Assembly (NCBI GenBank): GCA_021234155.1
Contig: JAJEKV010000002.1
Coordinates: forward strand, 36,495,107 to 36,559,106
DNA length: 64,000 nucleotides
DNA from: Isoetes taiwanensis
Taxonomy: Eukaryota; Streptophyta; Lycopodiopsida; Isoetales; Isoetaceae
Direction: 5' to 3'
The notes beneath the pieces were generated by a model, which was not told the DNA's origin, did no database searches, and saw nothing but the letters and a program-made list of their open reading frames with translations. Position 1 is the first letter of the stretch, and each line of letters begins with the position of its first letter. A program made the translations under genes and the position numbers. Below, piece after piece: positions 55,929-64,000 of the stretch.

Positions 55929-56701
55929 TGCTTACAAAATTAACGAGAAGTAAGAAAGTATCATATAGAAAAGGAATTACATAGCGTAATACTTTAAGTC
56001 TTCAATATGCCAAAAAAAAAATCAGAATTCACCACATTAAACCGGATATATTTTTCATGCATGGCTCTTGAATGCATGCCGGATATATTTTTCTGGATGA
56101 TTACAAGAAGGAAACCAAATCTACATGCAAATCAAACACAAAACAAAGAGAGCACTACAATCAATTTTAATTGCTAGAATGAGAATAATCTGTGATTAAA
56201 AGCAAACTTTGAATGGCAACATACCCAAATTTTAGTCTTCAAACGAAATTTCAAGAGGCCTTACAATCTTGAAATTCGAATTTGATCTTCTGCAAATAAT
56301 AAGAGACCCGAAAAAATTTAAGGAAACCAAAGGTACATGCAAATAAAAAACAAAGCAAAGTCATGTCTATTGAAATCAAATTACAATGAAAGAAATCTTG
56401 GATTCAAAGCAAAGCAACAGACCCGAAATTTTGTCTTCGAAAGAAAGTATGCAAAAAGGCTCTACATTCTTGTAAGGCCGAATTTGATCTTCTGTCAGAC
56501 CCAAATCTTAGGAGAAAGTCCATACATTCTTCTTCATCAGTGATTAGTGATGGTGCACCGAAAATTCTCCCCCAAATTTTGAATTCTCTCGGGCGGGCGG
56601 TGGTGGTTGAAGCAAGGAACGAAAATAGGTAAGTGGCTAACTACCTTTCGAACTAATTTTCGAACTAATTAGGGGGGGACAGGGGGACAACTAAAATAAG
56701 A
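55929..56701. other. Right subterminal region of the 10.1 kb transposon
   Basis: No gene recognised. The motif CATGCCGGATATATTTTTC-type repeats twice near 56,041-56,095, and AAAAATCAGAATTC-rich sequence precedes it. It presumably contains the promoter of the minus-strand transposase. Confidence 0.4.
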
Positions 56702-56722
56702 CACTATACCATGCTTTAACCC
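56702..56722 (-). repeat. Right terminal inverted repeat of 10.1 kb transposon
   Basis: 21 bp complement of the left repeat. It is flanked outside by CATTG, which recreates the Helitron frame. Confidence 0.95.
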
Positions 56723-56727
56723 CATTG

Positions 56728-57690
56728 TTTTATGGAATGAAATATTTCTAGCTGGTTATCATTCATCATACTTGACATTTGAAGCATAGATTCTAGGTAC
56801 GATGCGTGGTCAGAAAATTTTGTTAGCTCGTGCATCACATCTCTGCCAATACGATGTTGCAATTGCAGCCCAAACGCCATGATGTTAGTCCCATGTTGAA
56901 CGCGAATATTATTGACTAAGTGCAGAGATTCATTGAAAGCAATTACATCATCATTAGGATATTCATCTAATAAGTCAAGGCTCATAGGCACCTGAAACTT
57001 GGTCCATAAATCGACTGCTGGTCCCTGATCAAGTATTAACATGGCAAAAAGAAAACGTAGCTGCGTAGGACTCAACGATAGAGAAGTTGCCTCTTCCATA
57101 ACTAGCATTGCTTCATTGTGTGCCGCAAGCAAACCCCCCCGCTTCTGCAGCCTGTTGATATGTCTCATATGTTTGATCATTAACCCTCTTTAATTCATCC
57201 CACGTCCTGGCCGGACGGTGCAACAAAATTTGTCTTAAGTAGAACGCCTCGCCGACCTTAGGTAATAGTAAACGTATTCTACATACTAATGGTTGTCTAA
57301 TCCTTTTCCTCACAATGCTTCGTGTAATTCCTTCTTGCTCTTGTTCTACATATGATCCAGATTCAGATGCTAATGATGGGTTAAAGGGTGTTAACGTATA
57401 TTGTTCGTAGTATTGAATATAAGTCAGCGTATCAAATACATGATCAGGCGGTCGTAAGAAGTATCGATACAACAATGATCTTGTATTTGGTCGCAACAGA
57501 TGCAAAGGCAGACATTTAACAGCAGGGGACTTATTCGTTATGTCGTATGACATTATTCTCCAAGACGCCTCCAGGCCGAAAGGTATCGTGCCTTTAAGTA
57601 CTCACGTATCTCATCTCTAGGAACCGATGCAGTAATATGCGTCTGCGGAATGTTTTCAGAGCAATGACCTGTATTGAGATTTGTATGCGC
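56728..57690 (-). pseudogene. Helitron copy B, Rep-helicase linker
   Basis: Two overlapping frames encode the middle of the Helitron protein. 57,113-57,553 carries WRIMSYDITNKSPAVKCLPL and LPKVGEAFYLRQILLH, which are well conserved in plant Helitrons. 56,716-57,180 carries LFAMLILDQGPAVDLW and LNxLF-type helicase lead-in. A frameshift lies at a run of eight C (57,134-57,141) and another near 57,570, just before LEASWRIM. Otherwise open. Confidence 0.8.
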
Positions 57691-57938
57691 CCCGGGGGAT
57701 TCACATAGTGTAGGCCGTATATACCATGTGAATGGACGATAAGGGGTTTTTTTTAACCTAAAGCGTACGAATACGTACGGGAAGGGGTTCTTTAGACCTT
57801 AAAAAATCCAATCTCTAGTGATGTATTTCATACGGAAAGGGGTTTTTTAGACCTTAAAAAAAGCGTATACGAAGGGGTTTTTTATGACCCCTTCCTCGCA
57901 CATGGCGTATCCCTTATACACTAAGTGATATCCCCGGG
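57691..57938. mobile_element. MITE in Helitron Rep gene, 8 bp target duplication
   Basis: 248 bp with imperfect inverted ends (CCCGGGGGATTCACATAGTG and its near-complement at 57,917-57,938). It is flanked by GTATGCGC at 57,683-57,690 and 57,939-57,946. Removing it and one duplicate restores the Rep frame. The interior has repeats of AAGGGGTTTTTTAGACCTTA. An 8 bp duplication fits hAT-type mobilisation, but that is inference. Confidence 0.85.
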
Positions 57939-57945
57939 GTATGCG

Positions 57946-60772
57946 CATCATTCACTTGTGTACCTCGTGTGATCGGAACTCTCTGCTGATCAAGGCCCGA
58001 TGACGTCTCCGTGTTTGTATGCCTCTCTTGAGTAATTTGAAATCTTGCAGTATCAAAGCCCTTATATATGTAACCATAGAGATAAGAGAAGACATGCACA
58101 GTGGATGCGATGTCAACCATAATATGGCAATCGAGTTCATGAAGCAAGAATGCATTATATGGAACTACCCACGCGTCATCTACACTCCTCCTCCTATATT
58201 GCACGTACCCTTTCGAGTCAAGGTGCGTCGTTGGATTAACTAGCTTTGGATAGTTATAGCAGCAAGAAGCACCACGTGGGGAGCATCTATTAGAATGTCT
58301 ATGCATCATAAATTTTTGGACCTGCGCCCGAATAATCGGATCACTTGGTAGTTCTGCAGATATAATTTCATCAACACATTCTATTGGTATATCTGGTTCG
58401 GTACGTAACACAAGATGCGAATGCGGTAATCCTCGCTTCTGAAACTCTACTACTGTTATTATATAAGATACCCGCTGAAAGAATTTATGCAACAATTCTT
58501 TTAGGCGTTGCAACCTTCCATGAAAACATCGAACAACAGTGATAGGTATATCAGAAGCATTTTGTCCAGGCCCAAGGGCAGCCCTTATTTCTGGCCAATC
58601 CGTGTTAGTCGTCATCGTAACGAATAGAGTTGGCCGGCCTTTTGACCTAGACAATGCCAACGCATCAGCAACCTGTACAGAGCACCACCTTTGACAACCC
58701 AAGAACGACAAAGGAAGGATAACATCATTTTGATTGTCATTTTCTCGCTCAGAGTAATCTTCATCGTATTGAATCCTCCTATTCCTGAAGGCGGAAGTCC
58801 TAAAGTAATTTAGTCGTGCGTCCTCAACCCTTGAATACATATCAACGAGATACTCCCCACATAAGCGGCCTAGCTGAAGGAACCTATCCTCATGCAAGGT
58901 TCTTGCTCTGTACCATTGTAGTTGCGTGAGACCATATTCATTCTTAAGACCCCACCCTGGTGTACCATGCGGAAATAGTAGTGGATATTGCAAAGGTTCA
59001 TACATGGGATCAAGAATATTCATAAAAGTCGGTTCACCCTCATTTCGAGCCCAAAAGCCCGCAACTCGGGATGCAATATCAGCCGTATTGCTGACCTCTG
59101 CAATTGCCGCTATTTCATCGCTCCCAATTATTCCCTCAACTGTAATATATGCCGAAGGCATATGCACACTCCCCATAGTTCGAAGGTGTCTAATAAATGG
59201 ATTTGCTCGATCGAGAATTGAACCAATGGTTGCAACCCACTGAAAGGGCACACCCTGAAGTCCTGCTTGCACATAACGTTGCGAATCGTCATATATATAC
59301 CAGTGTATGGGATTTCCAGTATCTCTTGTTGGAAGCAACCGATGATACGTACGACCCGTGATCGTCACTGATGAAGGGAAGTCCAAGTTGACGAACTCCC
59401 CATCAACTCCAAGCACGCTGAAGCAAAATAGTCTATTTATCTTTCTACATACTCCATTAAAACCCGGCATGTTGTATAGATTAACCAATGCATCAGGCAA
59501 GGAAGGTAACTGCGGGAGCAACCACTTTCCCTTATTACAACAAAACCCATTTTGTTCAACATTCAACAATGGAATATTGCAATACGTGCATCGTTTATTC
59601 CATGTGCACATCGTGAACGTTCGATTAATTGCTGTTCTCATATGTTGTGCACGAGCCTGCCAATGTGTAAGCACCCTTGACACTGAGTCCTCCTCCATAC
59701 TACCTGCTTGCATTTCAATATGGCTAGATGTCGTGCCTGCAGCAGATATATTTGTATGACGTCCTCTGCTTATTAGACGTATACGATCCCTTTCTTCATC
59801 AGGCAAGTTCGCATAACGCTCTCTTCGTCTATGGCGTACTTCATCTCTGTCCCCCTCATTTAACCTTGCATACCATCCTGCTTTGTACGTGTTACGATCG
59901 CTCGCATTTGCCGATGAGTCATTGACCAACTCGTTTTCATTGGTCGTTAACACGTTTAGAGTTGGAACAGTTCTATTTGTTCCATCTCCATGTATGTTTA
60001 CCATTCCAGGTTGAGGCTGTCCTGCCTGATGTCCACTCCTAGCACGAGATGCATCTCGAGCAGCTTCTCGTAAATTTCTATATCGCTCTATTTGCCTACG
60101 TCGCACCTCATCCCTGCCTTCCTCACTCAAACTAGCATACCATCCTGATCCATACGTACTCTGTTGGCCTTCAACTACTGGTGACCCCTCGTGTAACTCG
60201 CTTTCAAATGCAGGTAGGACATCCAAATTTGAAACAGATTCACTTATCCTAATTCCAGCTGCAAAGGAGGATTCACGTAAATTTGCATACCGTTCCCTTC
60301 GCTTACGACGCACTTCCTCCCGATCTTCCTCACTCAATCTAGCATACCAGTTCGAGTTACAGGTATTCTTCTCACCTGCAACTACCGGTGACCCCTCGAG
60401 TAGTCCGCTTTCACTAGCAGACGGAACATTTGCACTTACAGCAAATTCGTTTACCGTAAGTCCATTTGTATGCAAAGGAGCTCCATCTAAGTCGTTAGTC
60501 CTCCCAGGTTGACGTTGTCTTGGTCGTCGTCTCGCCCTCTCACGTACCACCTCTCGAGCAGCATCACTCAAGCTTGCATGCCGCTCTCGCTCCCGCTGTT
60601 GACTCCTCTCCCTATAATCTATTTCTGGTAGAGCACGAGGGGTCTCTCCTATCTGCCCAGCTAGATGCCATCTAGCACGATCTCTTGCCATTGCTCGCAA
60701 ATTTACATACCGTCCTATCCTTCTAGATGAGTTATCATCCATATTCAATGCAAATTCTATTGCGACGCGCAA
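57946..60772 (-). CDS. Helitron copy B Rep (HUH endonuclease) part
   Basis: A 952-residue open frame whose last few codons lie in the MITE. The N-terminal 330 residues hold at least three copies of a repeat of the type WYARLSEEDREEVRRKRRER (Arg/Glu-rich). The central part carries CTYCNIPLLNVEQNGFCC (zinc-like) and the conserved PHGTPGW. The HUH site GLPHSHLVL and the tyrosine motif YLYGYIYKGF (two Tyr) near the end are the nicking and joining residues of Helitron Rep. No stop or frameshift inside, so it was recently active. The first Met was chosen because the frame opens there; earlier exons may exist upstream, as in copy A. Confidence 0.92.
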
Positions 60773-61281
60773 TGATGTAGAAGAAGACTTACATGTCTGT
60801 CTACTCTGCGAATACCTTCCATTCGGATAGATAGCAATGAGATTGGGAATCTGTAATTAGGATCAAAGGAATTGCATTATTAAGGTAGCTCATCATGCAT
60901 TACATGACACAACCATCTAGTACATACATGGCATCTAGATATCACATCCATCAGCTCACAACATATACCTTGTATAATGAGTTTATTGTGATGGAATTAT
61001 ATTGATAGTATATTACGCGTAAATAAAAAAAATACATATATCTAAATCCGCTTAAATACGCATGGTTACCTAATTATCATTTGCCGGGGAACAAGCACAC
61101 TTGGAGAGCGCTGGCATAATCCATAATTCATCCCACATTATATACCTTACGTAACATGTTTATTATAACGAAAATATATTCAGAGCATATTACGACTCAC
61201 AAGAAAAAAGTATCCTATAATATGTCCACGGCAGTGGCAGTATCATCTAGTTATCATAAGCACATAACATGATCAAGTCAT
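60773..61281. other. Upstream of Rep, no gene
   Basis: AT-rich; no open frame or motif that I can support. It probably includes the intron or promoter region of the Helitron gene. Confidence 0.4.
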
Positions 61282-61689
61282 CTACATATCTCCCTCTAAT
61301 ACTGCCGACATTACAGCATCCTTCGCCTCAACAATTTGCAACAATCGGTGGAGACGTGTTAATTGCGCAGTGAGCCTTTTAACACTGATCGTAAGAGTGA
61401 TATAATCCTTAGATATTTTATCGAGCTCTTCAGAAAGTCTCTCCAACTGTTTTTGAAATTTCCTTGTGATTACTGGAGGAGCACGTTTCCTATGCGATGC
61501 TATGTGCAAAGCAATTTGGTTCCGTCTGTACTTGTGAAGGATTCCCTTCCTGACAGTCATCACGGATACCTTGCGACTGTTCTGATTATTGTTCAAATGC
61601 ACATTCATATCACGAATAGTTAGAGACTCGTCAGTACCATTATCCAGGTCAACTTTAGCCCCAGCGGTCTCCTCAACCAATTCTGCCAT
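61282..61689 (-). CDS. Unrecognised coiled-coil ORF upstream of Helitron Rep
   Basis: 135 residues. The acidic N-terminus (MAELVEETAGAKVDLDNGTD) is followed by a basic His/Arg segment and a C-terminal heptad-like helix (LERLSEELDKISKDYITL, then LTRLHRLLQIVEAKDAVM). It is in the same orientation as Rep, 510 bp upstream. It is intact, which suggests either recent insertion of the Helitron or selection. I do not recognise it. It could be an accessory Helitron protein, a captured host fragment or a small host gene. Confidence 0.5.
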   Translation of the reverse strand: MAELVEETAGAKVDLDNGTDESLTIRDMNVHLNNNQNSRKVSVMTVRKGILHKYRRNQIALHIASHRKRAPPVITRKFQKQLERLSEELDKISKDYITLTISVKRLTAQLTRLHRLLQIVEAKDAVMSAVLEGDM

Positions 61690-61851
61690 TTACTACAATG
61701 CAAGATACAACAAACAAAAATCAAAATAAATCCAAACATGAACATTCCAACCCCACAACACACATTAAGATTATGTAAAGGTTAACATCGATATTAAATT
61801 AAACAAAAGTACATTCAATAATCCAAGTTTGTTCAATAACTAACTATAGGA

Positions 61852-62196
61852 TTAGATGTCACTGAATATCCCAACTTCAATCCTACCATCCACCATTTCA
61901 GTCTCCACCCTAAAGATACCTGCAGGTTCAATGGAGCCACAACCCATGTACTTCTCAAGATAATAGGATATGGCGCCTAAAGGGTAATTTGTTTCGATTA
62001 CTTCTAGTTTGTTGAGTAAGGAGCTAGGCAGAAAACGTTCCACAACTAAAGTATCAAAAAGAAACTCCGAGGATCCCTGTATCCAACCACATTCCACATG
62101 GTATAACTCATCTCCCTTTACTTTAATCGTTACATATAGAAATTTTTTAATCTTAGACGTCATCATAACTATGGCCTCCGGCAATGGCTTGCCCAT
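61852..62196 (-). CDS. Unrecognised ORF upstream of Helitron Rep
   Basis: 114 residues, on the minus strand, 160 bp from the coiled-coil ORF. It is beta-rich in appearance (KKFLYVTIKVKGDELYHVEC, then GIFRVETEMVDGRIEVGIF) with no Cys pairs or membrane segment. The alternating strands could be a small beta-barrel or OB-like fold, but I see no diagnostic motif. It may form a unit with 61,282-61,689, since both are intact and co-oriented. Confidence 0.45.
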   Translation of the reverse strand: MGKPLPEAIVMMTSKIKKFLYVTIKVKGDELYHVECGWIQGSSEFLFDTLVVERFLPSSLLNKLEVIETNYPLGAISYYLEKYMGCGSIEPAGIFRVETEMVDGRIEVGIFSDI

Positions 62197-63100
62197 CTGA
62201 AATTAGTAGACATTATTAACTCACAGAGCAAAGAAAATTCAAGCAAAATTGAACTTCATAAAGGGATCAAAATAAGTGGTAATAGTGTACATGGAATATT
62301 AGTGTAGATCTTGAGGGAGACATAATACATTTATAGAATGGTCGAGAGAAGGGAATGAGAAATATAGAATGCAAGAAGCAAGAAGAAAACTGCAAAGAAT
62401 TACCTTAGAAGTAGGAGCAGTGCAAAAATAAGCGCCCAGAGGAGTTCGATTTGTGTTCGACCCTTTCAAGATGCCTTCTATTTATATGCCAATCTTAACA
62501 TGCGCACGTTTTTTTAAAGTAGAATAACATGCAAAGATCAAGAATCTAATGAATCTAATATTTATACGGTACATATATTATTTGATATCCACGTGATATA
62601 TAAAGCGATTCTAATAATGTGGTATAATAATGGCCTGCACAATGGTACGATGGGAATAAAGACACCTCATAATTAATGATATAATGATGGTGCAGTTATT
62701 GGCTCCAGCAATATCCCTGTCCCCCAAGGTGAGCCGGAGATCTTGAGAGTTAAAAATAAAAAATTCATTTCTAACAATGTGGATAGGCTATCAAGCTTTC
62801 AGATCAAGAACTTAAGAACTTGATCGCTATCAAGCTCAGATCAAGAGCTTTGAAGTAACTCAGAGAATCACATTTGAGCACAGAAGATACATGCCATTGG
62901 GCACAGAAGCTTTTGCCCATTCCTTCTAGGCACAGAGATTTGCTGCCGCTGCCGCCAAATCAGAAGTGCTGCCGCTGTTTGTTTTTGGTCTAAAGATTGG
63001 GGAGGTCCTGAGGGCGGGACTTACATGGGTTGGGGTGTGCAATGCCTTCCTGCTTGGAATAGTATTGCGGAGAGCATATGGACGGCAGGGTCTTCTTATA
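62197..63100. other. Intergenic, no gene
   Basis: About 900 bp without a coding frame. A direct repeat ATCAAGCTTTCAGATCAAGA / ATCAAGCTCAGATCAAGAG near 62,789-62,850 and GCTGCCGCTGCCGC near 62,941-62,955 are the only features. Confidence 0.5.
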
Positions 63101-63187
63101 GAATAGAATAGAATAGAATATGATTTTATCGTCCACGGAGACCAACTGGCCTATGGGACCCAAGTACAAAGAGAGAGAGCAGCAAGC

Positions 63188-63257
63188 GTATTACTACCAG
63201 GATTAAAAAACCCCCGCCCCGAAGGGTTTTCGGGGGAAAAACCTTAGTAGCAATAAG
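63188..63257 (-). other. Conserved stem-loop in LINE copy B 3' UTR
   Basis: AAAAAACCCCCG (63,205-63,216) pairs with CGGGGGAAAAA (63,231-63,241 region), with outer arms TATTACTACC and TAGTAGCAATA. Bases differ from copy A but pairing is largely kept. Confidence 0.6.
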
Positions 63258-63477
63258 GATGCTGACATACTGCACAGTTATATACATAATCACAAGTACA
63301 ACTGAGGTTAATGTCGGACGGGGGCATAACGAAGTCCGCGTATCCATTACCTCCCTCCCGGTAATGATCCCAACAAGCCTACAGAGGCCGTGCTCAGTAG
63401 CTCATGCAAGGCCTGATGGGGCACAACTAACTGAGCATACTGAGCCCGGATATGCTCGTACGCCGGACAGGCCTGGA

Positions 63478-63600
63478 GGGCGTGACTTTCATCCTCAATG
63501 GCGTCCTGTTGACAAAGACCGGCGGACTCTGCCTCCTCGGCGTGACTTTCATCATCCTCAATGGCGTCCCGTTGGCGGACAAAGACGGACGGACTCTCGT
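63478..63600. repeat. Tandem duplication within LINE copy B zinc region
   Basis: A unit of about 60 bp (GGCGTGACTTTCATCCTCAA ... GACTCTGCCTCC) is present twice, with 3 bp indels. It duplicates part of the C-terminal zinc-binding coding sequence; copy A has one unit. Confidence 0.8.
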
Positions 63601-64000
63601 CCTCCGCTGCGGCTCCCGAATCCATCTCCCTCGCCTCAATGCGGAGGTGGTGTGCACTGTCGCGAATGGAAGCAATCACCTGCGCGCTTTTCATGGGTAG
63701 ATGGGTGCGCAGTAGTGGTGTGGGCCCCTCGTGAGCATGGGATTAACCCGCCGTCGATAATTTGCCACCTTGACATGTGATAGGGCCTCAGATCCCAAAG
63801 CTTGGCCATGAAGCAAGCATCCAAGTACTGCTTCAAGGCAGCGCGTTCCTTCGGTGTATGCACTGGTCCACATCTGTGTGCCTGCACATTCCATAGCGAG
63901 AACCACTGGGCTTGCTTGTCTTTCCAGCAGGCTTTGAGTCGCTGCGGGCCCATCGCCACTGCCAAAGCAAGGTTGGGCAGCCGGGCTTCATCCATAGCCA

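Larger units (their letters stand above)
46594..56722. mobile_element. 10.1 kb TIR DNA transposon of an unnamed type, inserted in Helitron copy B
   Basis: Bounded by perfect 21 bp inverted repeats (46,594-46,614, starting GGGTTAAAGCATGG, and 56,702-56,722), with weaker similarity for about 10 more bases. The target duplication is CATT (4 bp) if the repeat starts at GGG, or CCATTG (6 bp) if it starts at GG; both fit the empty site deduced from the Helitron frame. The minus strand carries a transposase-like gene (52,791-55,928). The plus strand carries a decayed gene and an FCP1-like HAD ORF (47,570-51,003). I cannot assign a known superfamily. CACTA is excluded because the outer ends are GGGTT. 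Confidence 0.88.
45281..60772 (-). mobile_element. Helitron copy B, interrupted by a TIR transposon and a MITE
   Basis: Minus-strand Helitron with Rep and Pif1-type helicase parts in one gene: 60,772-57,946, 57,690-56,728 and 46,588-45,281. Removing the 10.1 kb transposon (46,594-56,722) joins SIKQW to LESPLSNDP across the target site. Removing the 248 bp MITE joins the frame at NDAHT. Only two further frameshifts are visible, so it is much younger than copy A. The element's TC and CTRR ends were not located with confidence. Confidence 0.9.
63101..64000 (-). mobile_element. LINE copy B, 3' end, cut by window edge
   Basis: The same family as LINE copy A. It has a minus-strand (TATTC)4 tail (63,101-63,120), the structured 3' UTR and the ORF2 C-terminus with GPQRLKACWKDKQAQW and a zinc-type CQQDAIEDESHALQACPAYE. 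Copy A reads GPQRLKASLEGKRAQW at the equivalent place. It runs off the right end, so the RT is not visible. The zinc region is partly duplicated (63,478-63,600). Confidence 0.85.

Noticed and set aside
1-64000. CRISPR arrays, rRNA genes, bacterial operons
   Set aside because: None seen. Tandem repeats present lack regular spacers and the genes have spliceosomal introns.

Overview
The window is plant nuclear DNA. It holds intron-containing genes with GT-AG splice sites, a TIFY/Jas-motif gene fragment (a land-plant family), Ty3-type LTR retrotransposons, LINEs, Helitrons, MITEs and a large terminal-inverted-repeat DNA transposon. The species cannot be read from the sequence. A large repeat-rich land-plant genome fits, and a seed-free lineage is a guess based on the unusual transposon mix. 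Only one ordinary host gene looks intact: a ten-exon TRAIP-like RING E3 ubiquitin ligase at 14,933-18,600 (+).

Layout. 1-5,593: decayed Ty3 retrotransposon on the minus strand (copy 1), cut by the window edge, with its 5' LTR at 5,010-5,593. 5,594-11,822: a second minus-strand LTR element with a 1.6 kb LTR, an initiator-tRNA-type primer site and no recognisable pol. 12,138-14,367 (+): spliced remnant of a Crypton-like tyrosine recombinase. 14,933-18,600 (+): TRAIP-like gene. 18,600-21,600: a MITE and short repeats, otherwise nothing recognised. 21,625-30,301 plus 43,706-43,810: a decayed minus-strand Helitron with AT-hook exons. Its intron carries a 4 kb island holding a TIFY/JAZ gene fragment, MCM-like (MCMDC2-type) coding remnants and a small poly(A) retroposon.

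The Helitron is split by a LINE (30,302-32,410 and 43,249-43,705). The LINE is itself split by a complete 10.8 kb Ty3 element (32,411-43,248, copy 2) with two LTRs and a CCACG target duplication. The splice phase across the LINE closes exactly, so the insertion order can be read. 44,090-45,070: tandem tRNA-like modules and a 144 bp tandem duplication.

45,281-60,772: a second, better preserved Helitron on the minus strand, with a 952-residue Rep part and a Pif1-type helicase part. It is split by a 248 bp MITE (8 bp target duplication) and by a 10.1 kb DNA transposon (46,594-56,722) with perfect 21 bp terminal inverted repeats. That transposon carries on its minus strand a transposase-like gene of a family I cannot name, and on its plus strand a decayed gene ending in an FCP1-like HAD domain with an altered active site. 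Two short unrecognised ORFs lie upstream of Rep. 63,101-64,000: a second LINE copy of the same family as the split one, running off the window.

The genes do not form a pathway. The region is a transposon graveyard around one conserved gene. The most unusual items are the 10.1 kb TIR transposon, the tyrosine-recombinase remnant, the antisense promoter plus ORF inside the Ty3 element, and the structured LINE 3' ends.
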